DNA from: JAIBBV01 sp044347745
GTDB taxonomy: Bacteria > Bdellovibrionota_C > UBA2361 > JAFLCA01
DNA: 60,671 bases
Direction: 5' to 3'
Assembly: GCA_044347745.1 (NCBI GenBank)
Contig: JBIKUD010000020.1
Coordinates: 1 to 60,671, forward strand
Of the stretch, positions 36,585 to 46,294 are shown in pieces. The translations under genes were made by a program, and so were the position numbers. The notes beneath the pieces were generated by a model. It did no database searches and was not told where the DNA came from. It saw nothing but the letters and a program-made list of their open reading frames with translations. Within the stretch, counting starts at the first letter, position 1; every line of letters starts with the position of its first letter.

Positions 36585-37649
36585 TTAGACAAGGTTATTT
36601 CGGCCTCGAGCTTTTAGCTCGTCTACAATCCTACGTACCTCTTGTACCTGAGCACGCGGACAAACAAGCAAAGCGTCGCCCGAATCTATGACAATCAGGT
36701 CCTCAGCGCCTAAAACGGCGGTAAGACGCTTCTCAGAATGTACTACGCAGTTTTTACAGTCAAATAAGATGACGTCCCCGTGCTGCAAATTACCCGCCTC
36801 ATCGGTCTTGAAATTTTCAGCCCAGGCATCCCAAGAGCCAACGTCATTCCAACCAAAAGGCTCCGCCGCTAATAACGCACAATTACGCGCGTGTTCAAGC
36901 ACACCAAAGTCGATGGATATAGACTCAAGCCCGGCAAAAACTTCTGCACTCACCTTTTGCTCATCTTTAGTCCCCAAAACTTGGGCAATTTTTTCGAGGC
37001 CCTGATGCAGTTCGGGCATAAACTCACGGAAAGCTTCCATAATTACAGCGGCTTTCCACACGAACATGCCGCTATTCCAATAAAACTCACCGGATTCTAC
37101 ATAACGTTTCGCACGGTCCAGGTTAGGCTTCTCGTAAAAGCGACTCACCTCGTATCCACTGCCTTCTATGGGCGTCCCTCGCTTAATATAGCCATAACCA
37201 GTGTGCGGAAATGTGGGCTTAATGCCGATCGTCACGAGCACGTCATGTTCGCTGGCTAACTTGGCAGCTTCTCGTAAATTCGAAAGCAAGGCGGCCTCAT
37301 CTTTTACAGCGTGATCTGCTGGGAAGCAGGCAATCACAGCCTTTGCATCTTCTTTCAGGGCGTGTATGGCAGCCAAGCCAATTGAAGCCGCAGTATTTTT
37401 TGCTGAAGGCTCGGTAATTACTTTCGCGTAAGGCACATGCTCGAGAATCAATGGCGCCAAAAGCTCGTTACTAACCACGTACAGGTGCTCTTTGCCAGCC
37501 AACGGAGAAATGCGCCTGGCAGTGCTTTGAATCAAGCTTTCTCCGCTCGTATTGATCGACAGAAATTGTTTGGGTTTTTGCTTTCGGCTAATAGGCCAAA
37601 ATCGAGCCCCCTGACCCCCTGCTAAAATAACACTTCGAATATGCGACAA
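36585..37649 (-). CDS. manC: Mannose-1-phosphate guanylyltransferase
   Basis: The protein has 354 residues. It is a nucleotidyltransferase with the signature GGQGARFWPISRKQKPKQFL near the N-terminus and the sugar-binding region WNSGMFVWKA. It joins GTP and mannose-1-phosphate to GDP-mannose in the cytoplasm. It lacks the C-terminal isomerase domain of bifunctional ManC/AlgA, so mannose-6-phosphate isomerase must be encoded elsewhere. It lies between rfbD (126 nt away) and gmd (39 nt away) on the same strand. Confidence 0.93.
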   Translation of the reverse strand: MSHIRSVILAGGQGARFWPISRKQKPKQFLSINTSGESLIQSTARRISPLAGKEHLYVVSNELLAPLILEHVPYAKVITEPSAKNTAASIGLAAIHALKEDAKAVIACFPADHAVKDEAALLSNLREAAKLASEHDVLVTIGIKPTFPHTGYGYIKRGTPIEGSGYEVSRFYEKPNLDRAKRYVESGEFYWNSGMFVWKAAVIMEAFREFMPELHQGLEKIAQVLGTKDEQKVSAEVFAGLESISIDFGVLEHARNCALLAAEPFGWNDVGSWDAWAENFKTDEAGNLQHGDVILFDCKNCVVHSEKRLTAVLGAEDLIVIDSGDALLVCPRAQVQEVRRIVDELKARGRNNLV

Positions 37650-37775
37650 GACAGTTCTCCTAAAACTTTAGCAGCCTGAAACTAACTAGAATAAAGCCTG
37701 GCGACAAGACTTGAGCGCCCCTGAATGGAATAAATTTAACTCCCCGAGGCGTTTAAGCGACTGTGGCTTTCAGCG

Positions 37776-38657
37776 CTATTTTTCAAGTTTTATACGGCCA
37801 ATATCGTTTAAATGCCCTTTCAAACCATCCTGCCAGCTTATTGGCGAACGACCAAGCACCTGGGCTAATTTGGAGCAATCAAAAACCGAATAAGCCGGAC
37901 GCTTGGCTGGCCTTGGAAAGTCTGAAACTCCGACCTTCTTGAGCCGGCAACGCTGTATTTGGGGATTAGAACCGCGAACACTGTTCCAAATTTGTTCGGC
38001 AAAATCAAACCAGCTAATGGCTCCTGCACAACTTGCATGAAATAGGCCCGACGTTTTAAGTCTGGCGAGATCCAAGAGAACCTCTGCGAGCCACCCAGCC
38101 CATGTGGGCGACATAAATTGATCTGAAACTATGGAGACCTCTTCACGCTCGGCAAATAGTTTAAGCATGGTGTGCACAAAGTTCTCACCGCGCTGCCCAT
38201 GAAGGGAGGAGGTACGTACCACCACACAGCCACCCCCCCCTTCCTTAAGCGCGTTTTGCTCGCCTAAAAGCTTTGATTCACCATAGACGTTAAGCGGGCG
38301 CGTGGGGTCAGTTTCTTTGAGAGGGCGAGCAAGAGTTCCGTCAAACACATAATCAGTTGAAATGTATATGGATCGGGCCCCCACCTGACTTGCCGCTCGA
38401 GCTACAACACCAGCCCCTTCCGCATTAACCGCGAAGGCTGCCTCACGCTCACTTTCAGCTTTATCAACAGCGGTGTACGCAGCGGAGTTTATAATGAGAT
38501 CGGGCTTAATCTTTTCAGCCAAAAACTGCACTTGGCGAGCCTCGGTGATATCAATCTCCGATTGGACCGGGGAAACCAACTGAAAATCTAAATCAAGCGC
38601 ACGCTTTTGAATCTCAAAGCCAAGCTGCCCTGAGCCACCAAACAACAATATTTTCAT
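37776..38657 (-). CDS. rfbD: dTDP-4-dehydrorhamnose reductase
   Basis: The protein has 293 residues. The NAD(P)-binding motif GGSGQLG is at the N-terminus, STDYVFDG and the catalytic YGESK follow, and the C-terminal RPAYSVFDCSKL is typical of RfbD. It catalyses the last step to dTDP-L-rhamnose. It starts 2 nt after the rfbB stop. RfbA and RfbC, needed for the same pathway, are absent from the window. Confidence 0.93.
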   Translation of the reverse strand: MKILLFGGSGQLGFEIQKRALDLDFQLVSPVQSEIDITEARQVQFLAEKIKPDLIINSAAYTAVDKAESEREAAFAVNAEGAGVVARAASQVGARSIYISTDYVFDGTLARPLKETDPTRPLNVYGESKLLGEQNALKEGGGGCVVVRTSSLHGQRGENFVHTMLKLFAEREEVSIVSDQFMSPTWAGWLAEVLLDLARLKTSGLFHASCAGAISWFDFAEQIWNSVRGSNPQIQRCRLKKVGVSDFPRPAKRPAYSVFDCSKLAQVLGRSPISWQDGLKGHLNDIGRIKLEK

Positions 38658-38659
38658 AC

Positions 38660-39682
38660 CTACACGGCTCTTCGGGCATAATTTTGTTCATAAAATTTGG
38701 CGTATTCACCATTCTTAATGCGACTCCACCAAGGTTTATTCCCTAAGTACCAATCAACGGTACTGCGAAGCCCTTCAGCAAAAGATCGACGAGGCTTCCA
38801 ACCAAGCTCTGCATGAATTTTTGAATAATCTATCGCATATCGCTTGTCGTGAGCGGGTCTATCAGTGACAAGTTGTATCAAACTTTCAGATTTGCCCAGC
38901 AACTTCAGAATGGAGCCAGCCACAATTTTATTGGGAATTTCTGCCTCTTCAGCACCGCCAATGTTGTAGACTTCGCCTTGCTTTCCCTTTTCAGCGACCA
39001 ACAACAATGCTTCGCAATGGTCCTCAACATGCAACCAACTACGCACATTCATGCCATCACCATACAGAGGCAGGCGCTTTTCCTCTAAGGCATTGGTAAT
39101 AAATAGTGGTATAAATTTTTCCGGAAACTGATATGGACCGTAATTATTGGTGCAGCGAGTCACCACGGCATCGTATCCATGTGTTTTGGCTGCCGCCAAA
39201 ACCATAAGATCGGAAGCTGCCTTCGATGCAGCGTAAGGACTGGTCGGATCCAAAGGAGTTGTTTCTACAAATCTTCCGGTTGGGCCAAGCGAACCATACA
39301 CTTCATCGGTCGAGATATGTACAAACCGTTTTACGCCATGCGCTCGGGCAGCTGACATTAATGACTGAGTCCCCAGCACATTAGTACGCACAAAAGCAGA
39401 AGCACTGTGAATGGACCTATCAACATGACTTTCGGCGGCTAGATGAAAAACTAAATCAAATTTTCCAGTTCGACAGATGTCATCCATCTGGTTTTCATCA
39501 CTGACATCTGCCCTTAAAAACGTGGCTTTGCCAGACTTAAGAAGGCTGTCGATATTCTCAAGATTCCCGGCGTAGGTAAGCAAATCGAGCGCAACAAGCT
39601 GCCACTGTGGCCTTTGTGCAGCAAGATAATGCAATAAATTGCTGCCAATAAATCCCGCAGCGCCAGTCACCAACACCTTCAT
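38660..39682 (-). CDS. rfbB: dTDP-glucose 4,6-dehydratase
   Basis: The protein has 340 residues. It is an extended short-chain dehydrogenase: TGAAGFIGSNL binds NAD, STDEVYG and YAASKAASD carry the catalytic Thr, Asp, Glu, Tyr and Lys, and RCTNNYGPYQFPEK is the family signature. It makes dTDP-4-keto-6-deoxyglucose for rhamnose. It begins 2 nt after the lptD stop, so LPS export and O-antigen precursor synthesis are cotranscribed. Confidence 0.95.
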   Translation of the reverse strand: MKVLVTGAAGFIGSNLLHYLAAQRPQWQLVALDLLTYAGNLENIDSLLKSGKATFLRADVSDENQMDDICRTGKFDLVFHLAAESHVDRSIHSASAFVRTNVLGTQSLMSAARAHGVKRFVHISTDEVYGSLGPTGRFVETTPLDPTSPYAASKAASDLMVLAAAKTHGYDAVVTRCTNNYGPYQFPEKFIPLFITNALEEKRLPLYGDGMNVRSWLHVEDHCEALLLVAEKGKQGEVYNIGGAEEAEIPNKIVAGSILKLLGKSESLIQLVTDRPAHDKRYAIDYSKIHAELGWKPRRSFAEGLRSTVDWYLGNKPWWSRIKNGEYAKFYEQNYARRAV

Positions 39683-39684
39683 GC

Positions 39685-42219
39685 CTAATTTCCTCCAAGG
39701 CCAAATTTCTGAGCAAAATCGCCCAAGCCCACCAAAGTGAAAACCAAATTCACTTCCTGCTCATCTGGGTTTACACGCTCCGTTACCCCCAGATCAACTT
39801 TCCAGCAGTTGCAGGAACTCTGAAATCGTAAGCCTACTCTATTCTCTAAAAACTCCGATTTTCGGTCGTCAAAGCGGGCATAATATCCCAGCTTTAGACG
39901 ATTGCTTAACGCCACTTCGGCTCCACCTTCAATATGGCTCAATGATTCGTCAATATAGGTATAACGGGCTCTTAAAAGATCTCCGCGATCGTCCCGCATA
40001 TGGGTAGAAAGGCCCCAAGATGAAAAAGTCCTATCTTGAGGGTCCATATTGTTTTCAAACCGAAAAGCCACATTATTTGAGGGATAAAGCGTCAAATCAG
40101 TGTTGATATCCGAAAAAGCTCGTCGGTTTAAATCATTTTTCGGGTCATTTTCACGGCTATCGTGTTTTTCCTCTTCATAGTCATAGGTCTGACGGATTCC
40201 AAAGCTCACCAGGGGACGAATTTCACCCTTACGCAGAGCAATATTACCACCGCCCACTTCAAGGGGGTCGTTACCTGAAATATCACCAACTGAACCGAGA
40301 GTAGACAACGTAGGAACATCCTCAATTTCTGGCATGAGCTCTGGGATAGAATCCGCCAACACTTCCTTTGGCACAAAGCGGCCATAGAGGTTAGAGCGAA
40401 ATCCGTAGGCAACCAAACTGCGAGCTCGAATGCGATCGAGGCTATCGAATAGCGGAATTTCTGAACCTGAAGCCGTATCCGGCACATGCGTAAAGCTTAC
40501 CGCGGGCTCGATGGTGTGTTTCAGTCTTTTAAGGGTATTAGCCTGGTTGTCCTTACCAAGCGAGGTGAGCCAAGTAAGCCAGTTACCTTCATCAAGTTCA
40601 TACACTCGCTCAACTCCTGTATTAGCTGTGGCGCGAAAAGTATACGCGTCTCTAAATTGCGAGGCATCAAGTTCTTGCCCTACTTGGCCAGGAATTGATG
40701 TATCATCTAACTCATACCAGGTTTGATGCGACACCACCTCAAACCGTCCATTAACGTAGTTCTTAATGTGATATGGAACTGCCACCCCAGGGGCCGCATC
40801 AAGTCTCCAGCCGTCATATCCCTCTTGCCGCGAGAAATTCACCGCGTCAAGCCCGCCTTGGGTATTCACCTTAATTCCGTACGGGTTAAATCCAAATGGC
40901 CTAAAACTGCGCTGAGCCAGCAAAGATGCTTGTGGCAGCCTTTGGAAGGTTAAATCATCATCTGACACAAGAGATTGGTTGTATTCGGCTAATATTTCGC
41001 CGCTGACATACTCACCAAAAGTTGAGCGCGCAAGCATAGTCGAGGTGGTATAACGAGAGTTGTAAGCGCCTATTTTCTCGTCTTGCAATTCGCGTAAGAA
41101 AAGATCGTCGTTGATATAATGGATGTCAGAGACCAAAGCCCAAGCCTCTTCGTCTTTTGAGCTACTGGTCCACAAGTGGCTTACATATGCGCCGAAACGA
41201 TTATCTTTTAACTCCGGATCAAAAAGTCCTGTTGTGTTAGTTCCTCGCAAATCGCCGTCGCGCATGCTTTCATTGGAATAAATAAAGCGACTCTTTAAGT
41301 TATTATTGCGGGAAAATGCCTCGCGATAATCAAATCCCATTCCAGCTCTGGTGCGAGTCTGCACAAAGGGAGAAAGAAGCATGTCGGCGCTTTCTCCAAG
41401 CGTCACAAACACGGGAGCTTTAAGCTTCAGTCCATCCCGGCTGCTGTATCCATAATCTGGAGTAAGCAAACCGCTCTGGCGTTCGCTTTTTAAAGGAAAC
41501 GCCAAATAAGGCGAGTAGAAAATTGGGACTCCTTGAAATTCAAGCCAACTTCCATACGTGTGGGCATACCCTTCCTGCGTCAAGTGAGCTCGGGACGAGT
41601 GAATACTCCAGGGCTTGGTTCCGTCGCCGCAGTGGCAAGTTGAAAGCTGCGCGTCCGTTAGCTCATATTCATATTCACTAAGGCGTGCCAACTGCTCCGC
41701 CTCAGCTAAATAACCCCCATCCTCTACCGTAAGTTCTGCGTTCTTAAAGGACCCAGTTTCAGAGTCGAAATTAAAACTGCCACTCTCCGCCAGAAGTCGA
41801 CCTTGGGCATCGGTTAATGCAACCTGTCCAGTCAATTCAGCCTGCTTGGCTTCCATTTCTACCAATGCTTCTTGTGCCTGAGCCTGAATTCCGGAACGCG
41901 ATAGCAGCACTCCGCCTGAACCTTTCACCTTCCTGCTTTCTTGAAGCACCTGAACTTGCGGGGCTTTAAAATCGAGGTCCTCTGAGCCGGCCTTGTCTTC
42001 TTGGAGCGCTGCCTTAAGCTGCACCCTCCGATCACGCTTGGCTACTCTAGCGTCTTCAGCAAACAAATGACGGCGATCTGGCGGCTCAACTTGGGCATAC
42101 GCGCCCTTCGTCAACAATTCGCCAAGCGGCAAGAGTACAAAAAGAACTGCCGCTCCCCAAACTCCAACACTTTTTACGCGCATACATCTGACTTTTAAAT
42201 TATTCTGAAGCACTGTCAT
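39685..42219 (-). CDS. lptD: LPS-assembly protein LptD
   Basis: The protein has 844 residues. The signal peptide has its hydrophobic core at about 19-38 and ends in AYAQ. A periplasmic OstA/LptA-like domain (about 75-200) follows, where LLAESGSFNFD-type strands form the beta-jellyroll that receives LPS. An outer-membrane barrel of about 600 residues ends the protein, with the family motif PFYSPYLAFP-like (IFYSPYLAFPLKSERQSG) at its start. It inserts LPS into the outer leaflet together with LptE. The frame starts at 42219; the ATG at 42183 would give a more normal signal peptide, and neither has a good ribosome-binding site. It is the first gene of a run with rfbB, rfbD, manC and gmd. Confidence 0.93.
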   Translation of the reverse strand: MTVLQNNLKVRCMRVKSVGVWGAAVLFVLLPLGELLTKGAYAQVEPPDRRHLFAEDARVAKRDRRVQLKAALQEDKAGSEDLDFKAPQVQVLQESRKVKGSGGVLLSRSGIQAQAQEALVEMEAKQAELTGQVALTDAQGRLLAESGSFNFDSETGSFKNAELTVEDGGYLAEAEQLARLSEYEYELTDAQLSTCHCGDGTKPWSIHSSRAHLTQEGYAHTYGSWLEFQGVPIFYSPYLAFPLKSERQSGLLTPDYGYSSRDGLKLKAPVFVTLGESADMLLSPFVQTRTRAGMGFDYREAFSRNNNLKSRFIYSNESMRDGDLRGTNTTGLFDPELKDNRFGAYVSHLWTSSSKDEEAWALVSDIHYINDDLFLRELQDEKIGAYNSRYTTSTMLARSTFGEYVSGEILAEYNQSLVSDDDLTFQRLPQASLLAQRSFRPFGFNPYGIKVNTQGGLDAVNFSRQEGYDGWRLDAAPGVAVPYHIKNYVNGRFEVVSHQTWYELDDTSIPGQVGQELDASQFRDAYTFRATANTGVERVYELDEGNWLTWLTSLGKDNQANTLKRLKHTIEPAVSFTHVPDTASGSEIPLFDSLDRIRARSLVAYGFRSNLYGRFVPKEVLADSIPELMPEIEDVPTLSTLGSVGDISGNDPLEVGGGNIALRKGEIRPLVSFGIRQTYDYEEEKHDSRENDPKNDLNRRAFSDINTDLTLYPSNNVAFRFENNMDPQDRTFSSWGLSTHMRDDRGDLLRARYTYIDESLSHIEGGAEVALSNRLKLGYYARFDDRKSEFLENRVGLRFQSSCNCWKVDLGVTERVNPDEQEVNLVFTLVGLGDFAQKFGLGGN

Positions 42220-42426
42220 AAGGAGTCCAGTTTCCCGTCTAAAATCAGCCTACCTCTTCACGAGCTCCTAGTGCGCTCAGCGCCAATAAGAAGCCTACCC
42301 ATTCTCGCTAGAAACAGCATTTGTCGCTAGAAGTCATTTCGTAAATCAGCTCCCACCTGGGACCGGGCAGAGCCGCCAGGGGGTGCTTCAGGGGCAGACC
42401 TTAATTTGTTCCAGCCAAGCAAAAAA

Positions 42427-43275
42427 CTAGAAGCCAAAATTGCGCAAAATTTGGGCAATTTCTTCCCGCATGGAAGCTCGAGGTACAATACGATCCACCA
42501 TGCCATGTTCAAGCAAAAATTCAGAGCGCTGAAAGCCTTCAGGTAGCTTTTGTCGAATGGTTTGCTCAATAACGCGAGGTCCTGCAAAGCCAATAAGGGC
42601 TTTAGGTTCGGCGATAATAACATCGCCTAACATTGCAAACGAAGCCGCAACGCCGCCTGTAGTTGGGTCTGTAAGAATTGATATGTATGGAATGCGGGCT
42701 TGCCCAAGCCGAGCCAGAGCGGCACTTACCTTGGCCATCTGCATAAGCGAATAAATGCCTTCCTGCATACGTGCGCCACCTGAGGCCGACACAATCAGAA
42801 CCGGTCGCTTCTCTGCAATACCAACTTCAATCATGCGGGCTAGCTTTTCGCCGACCACAGATCCCATGCTGCCGCCAAGGAAACTGAACTCAAATACGCC
42901 TAGGGCAACGGGCACATTAAGTATTCGAGCGCGCCCGGTCACTACGGCCTCATTGGCACCCGAAGCTTTTTCAGCCTTCTTAATTCTATCTGTGTATTTT
43001 TTGGTATCCCGAAATTTCAAGGGGTCAGCAGCACGGAGGTGAGCGTCAAGCTCAACAAAGGAATGGCGATCCACCAGCAGCGGAATACGCTGAGCTGCGG
43101 TTAGACGAAAGTGATAGTCGCATTTAAGACAAACACCGAAAGTTTTTCTGAGCTCTTTCGTATATAGAATCGCCGAGCATTCAGGACACTTGGTCCAGAT
43201 ATCATCGGGCAAGGTCGACTTTTCAGCCTCATCAACTGCCGGCTTAGGGGCCTTTGCACGTAAAAACCAACCCAT
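42427..43275 (-). CDS. accD: Acetyl-CoA carboxylase carboxyltransferase subunit beta
   Basis: The protein has 282 residues. The N-terminal zinc ribbon has Cys30, Cys33, Cys49 and Cys52, followed by the carboxyltransferase core with ASGGARMQEG and TDPTTGGVAASFAMLGD, which form the oxyanion hole. With AccA it transfers the carboxyl group from biotin to acetyl-CoA, the first step of fatty-acid synthesis. GAGGAG is well placed before the ATG. About 200 nt without a gene separate it from lptD; folC, its usual neighbour, is absent. Confidence 0.95.
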   Translation of the reverse strand: MGWFLRAKAPKPAVDEAEKSTLPDDIWTKCPECSAILYTKELRKTFGVCLKCDYHFRLTAAQRIPLLVDRHSFVELDAHLRAADPLKFRDTKKYTDRIKKAEKASGANEAVVTGRARILNVPVALGVFEFSFLGGSMGSVVGEKLARMIEVGIAEKRPVLIVSASGGARMQEGIYSLMQMAKVSAALARLGQARIPYISILTDPTTGGVAASFAMLGDVIIAEPKALIGFAGPRVIEQTIRQKLPEGFQRSEFLLEHGMVDRIVPRASMREEIAQILRNFGF

Positions 43276-43465
43276 GAAAACTCCTCGTATATACTGAGCG
43301 CAGATTGAACTTACGCCTCTACCGCCGACCTTTCATCGCAAGCGGTATAAGCTTTGCTAACGACCTGAAACTTTTACGATAACTGCTTAGGTCCTGTAAA
43401 GGCTGGCGCCGAAGACACTTTAAAGCCATTCTATGGCAAGATGAGTGTAAGTTAAGGGATTTATT

Positions 43466-44224
43466 ATGTTACTTTCAGACCTCGTGGCCTATTTGGACAA
43501 CACCCTAGACATAAAGTCATTTAAAGATGCTTCACTTAATGGCTTACAAGTTGAAAGCGCCCAAACAGAGGTTTCTCGGGTGGCCATAGCCGTAGATTCT
43601 GGACTTTCGGTAATTGAATCAGCCATTTCACAAAAGGCTCAGCTTCTTATTGTGCACCACGGGCTCTATTGGGGGAAAGAGCAGCCCATTCGGGCAGTAT
43701 TCGGCAAAAAGGTAAGAGCGCTACTCGCTTCGGGCTGCTCGCTCTATGCTGCCCACTTGCCCCTCGATGCACACAGTGAACTAGGCAACAACGCCCAGCT
43801 TGGGAATCTTGTTGGACTAACTCAGCGTCAAGGGTTTGCGCTGCTTGATCAAAATTATATAGGCCTACAGGGAGAGCTTCAATCTCCGCTCGGGATCGAG
43901 GAAGTGGCGTCGCGCTTGGCAACACTTCCAGGAGCGGGGAAACCCCTTCTTCTTCAATTTGGCCCGAAAAAAATCAAAAAGGTGGGCATCATTAGCGGCT
44001 CGGGAAGTTTTGCACTTCCCGAGGCAGCACGTTGTGGTCTTGACTTATTTATTTCAGGCGAACCGAAACAAGAAGCATATCATCTGTGCCGAGAGCTTGA
44101 ACTTAATGCCATTTTTGCGGGACACTATGCTACAGAGACAGTCGGCGTGAAGGCCGTAGCTCAACAGCTTGAAACTGTCTACAAGTTGCAAACGTTCTTT
44201 GTTCACGAACCAACAGGCATATAA
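43466..44224 (+). CDS. Nif3-like dinuclear metal-centre protein (YbgI/YqfO type)
   Basis: The protein has 252 residues. LLIVHHGLYWG supplies two metal-binding His, and FAGHYATETVGV near the C-terminus supplies His and Glu of the same site. Family members form a hexameric toroid with two metal ions per subunit; several have GTP cyclohydrolase-like or hydrolase annotations, but the true role is unsettled. The gene starts behind an AAGGG and ends 6 nt before pgk, so the two are one operon. Confidence 0.9.
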   Translation: MLLSDLVAYLDNTLDIKSFKDASLNGLQVESAQTEVSRVAIAVDSGLSVIESAISQKAQLLIVHHGLYWGKEQPIRAVFGKKVRALLASGCSLYAAHLPLDAHSELGNNAQLGNLVGLTQRQGFALLDQNYIGLQGELQSPLGIEEVASRLATLPGAGKPLLLQFGPKKIKKVGIISGSGSFALPEAARCGLDLFISGEPKQEAYHLCRELELNAIFAGHYATETVGVKAVAQQLETVYKLQTFFVHEPTGI

Positions 44225-44230
44225 CTATCT

Positions 44231-45403
44231 ATGAAGACTCTTGCTCAGCTATCCCTCGCCAATAAAAAAGTGCTTATCCGTGCCGACTTAAATGTGCCCT
44301 TGGATGATGCTGGCAAAATTACCGATGACAATCGAATTAAGCAGTTTTTGCCCACTCTGAAGGCCGTATTAGAAGCCGGCGGCAAGCCTATAGTCATGTC
44401 GCACCTCGGAGAAGGCGGCAAAGGACCGGGCTCTAGCTTGGCACCCGTAGCCGAATATCTACGTTCTCATGTTTCGGCCGATGTTGTGCTTGCTCCAGAC
44501 TGTGTTGGTCCGGCAGTAGAAACACTCGCACAAAACTTAGAACCAGGTCGAGTTTTGCTTCTTGAAAATCTGCGCCATCACGACGGCGAGAAAGAAAACG
44601 ATCTAAACTTTGCCAAAGCCTTAGCAAAACTTGGCGAAGTTTTTATTGGCGACGCCTTTGCAACAGCGCACCGTAAACATGCCTCTATGGTCAGCGTGCC
44701 TGCCCTCTTTAAGGAAAAAGCACCCGGGCTTTTGATGGAAAAGGAAATTGCGTACTACGAAAAGTCTCTCGTAAAGCCTAAACGTCCTCTTTGCGTGGTG
44801 CTTGGCGGCGTAAAAGTATCAACCAAACTTGCAGCTCTTCAGCACCTGGCAACTCTCGCCGACAAAATTATTATCGGTGGAGCCATGGCCAACACCTTTT
44901 TGGCCGCACAAGGCTTACAAATGGGCCGTTCACTTGTTGAACGTGAACTTTTCCCCAAAGCCTTAGAACTTTTGGGCATCATGGCGCGCCGCGATTGCAA
45001 ACTGTATTTGCCAGTTGATGTTGTGGTCGGACCAAACCCCGGCGCGCAAGGCATCGCACGCGCTGTGCCTGCCGCTGAAGTTCCCGCAGACCTTATGGCA
45101 TTAGATATCGGGCCTGCTTCCAGCATTCTTTTTAAGGAAGCCCTACATACTGCAGAAACTATTGTCTGGAACGGACCCATGGGCGCTTTTGAAAATGAAG
45201 ATTATTCAAAAGGCACCACGGACATGATTGAAACTATGGCCAGCGCACACGGTGTCACCGTTGTAGGCGGCGGCGATACCGATGCGGCCATTCACAAAAT
45301 GGAACTGGCGCATAAGTTTGACTATATCTCCACTGGCGGAGGGGCATTCTTGGCTTTGCTTGAAGGAAAAGGCCTTCCCGGGATAAAGGCTTTGGAGGCT
45401 TAG
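44231..45403 (+). CDS. pgk: Phosphoglycerate kinase
   Basis: The protein has 390 residues. The substrate-binding RADLNVPL is at the N-terminus, SHLGEGGKGPG and ENLRHHDGE follow, and the nucleotide-binding part has GGVKVSTK, WNGPMGAFE and GGGDTDAAI. It transfers phosphate between 1,3-bisphosphoglycerate and ADP in glycolysis. The length is standard for bacteria. No strong terminator follows; the next 250 nt hold no gene. Confidence 0.97.
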   Translation: MKTLAQLSLANKKVLIRADLNVPLDDAGKITDDNRIKQFLPTLKAVLEAGGKPIVMSHLGEGGKGPGSSLAPVAEYLRSHVSADVVLAPDCVGPAVETLAQNLEPGRVLLLENLRHHDGEKENDLNFAKALAKLGEVFIGDAFATAHRKHASMVSVPALFKEKAPGLLMEKEIAYYEKSLVKPKRPLCVVLGGVKVSTKLAALQHLATLADKIIIGGAMANTFLAAQGLQMGRSLVERELFPKALELLGIMARRDCKLYLPVDVVVGPNPGAQGIARAVPAAEVPADLMALDIGPASSILFKEALHTAETIVWNGPMGAFENEDYSKGTTDMIETMASAHGVTVVGGGDTDAAIHKMELAHKFDYISTGGGAFLALLEGKGLPGIKALEA

Positions 45404-45654
45404 CAAACACACTGCGCCGCTACAGGACGCCGAGGTGCCCCGTGATGGCTACGGTAATTTCCAACCACCATGCGGAGAATACCGTAATCTCAGCAAGCAC
45501 AGGTTCAGGGAGAATCCCCAGACTAGACCCAAATATTGACGGTTATTGAAGTAACCGAAGTTGATATGCGCCCAAAGCAAAGCCTTTAAATAATCTGAGT
45601 AAAGGCAATCATATCGATTAGATATGGCGAAAAGCTATTACATACTGTAGGCTC

Positions 45655-45693
45655 TTGCATAAATATGCCAACATATAGTAATATATTATCTAT
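45655..45693 (+). promoter_or_regulatory. Promoter/operator of the AbiE-type operon
   Basis: TTGCAT (45655-45660), an 18-nt spacer and TAATAT (45679-45684) form a good promoter whose -10 ends 7 nt before the ATG at 45692, predicting a leaderless mRNA. An almost perfect palindrome (45675-45693: ATAG, then the palindrome TAATATATTA, then CTAT) overlaps the -10 and the start codon. AbiEi antitoxins are known to repress their own promoter by binding inverted repeats. Confidence 0.6.
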
Positions 45694-46294
45694 GACACAG
45701 TCACCCAAAAAACAGATAGCGACTCTAGCTAAAGAGCTTGGGATTCTCCGAGCCTCCGACCTTGCTTCTAAAGGAATTGCAAGGACATATCTTACACAAC
45801 TTGTTGATGAAGGCCTCCTTGTCAAAGACAGCCGTGGACTCTATCACCACGCCGATCATCCAACATCCACCAACATCGGTCTCGCACTTGTCGCTAAAAA
45901 ATATCCCAATTCGATTATCTGCCTTCTTTCAGCGCTTCGTTACCATGAAATAGGAACTCAGAACCCTTGGGAAGTGTGGATTAGTATCGACCGTAAAGCT
46001 CGAAAGCCAAAAATGGACTATCCGCCAATCCGAATTTTCCGACACTCCAAAGAGAATCTGCAGAGTGGTTTCGAAATACATACAATCGATGGCGTACCGG
46101 TAAAAATTACAACACCCGAAAGAACTGTGGCTGAGTGTTTTAAGTATCGCAACAAAGTAGGAATTGATGTCTGTATCGAGGCGCTGCGGGAAGCATGGAG
46201 AAGCAAGCAGATTGATATGAACAAACTAACCCATGAAGCTAAAGCTTGTCGGATATATAACGTGCTGCGCCCTTACGCCGAAGCCATTGTATAA
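45692..46294 (+). CDS. AbiEi-type antitoxin (type IV toxin-antitoxin regulator)
   Basis: About 200 residues from the ATG at 45692. The frame reaches an ATG at 45665, but that lies inside the promoter. An N-terminal winged helix-turn-helix (LGILRASDLASKGIARTYL, then EGLLVKDSRGLY) is followed by the AbiEi core (SIICLLSALRYHEIG, then ITTPERTVAECFKYRN). In the AbiE system this protein represses the operon and neutralises AbiEii without tight binding. It ends at the very start of the toxin gene. Confidence 0.88.
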   Translation: MTQSPKKQIATLAKELGILRASDLASKGIARTYLTQLVDEGLLVKDSRGLYHHADHPTSTNIGLALVAKKYPNSIICLLSALRYHEIGTQNPWEVWISIDRKARKPKMDYPPIRIFRHSKENLQSGFEIHTIDGVPVKITTPERTVAECFKYRNKVGIDVCIEALREAWRSKQIDMNKLTHEAKACRIYNVLRPYAEAIV

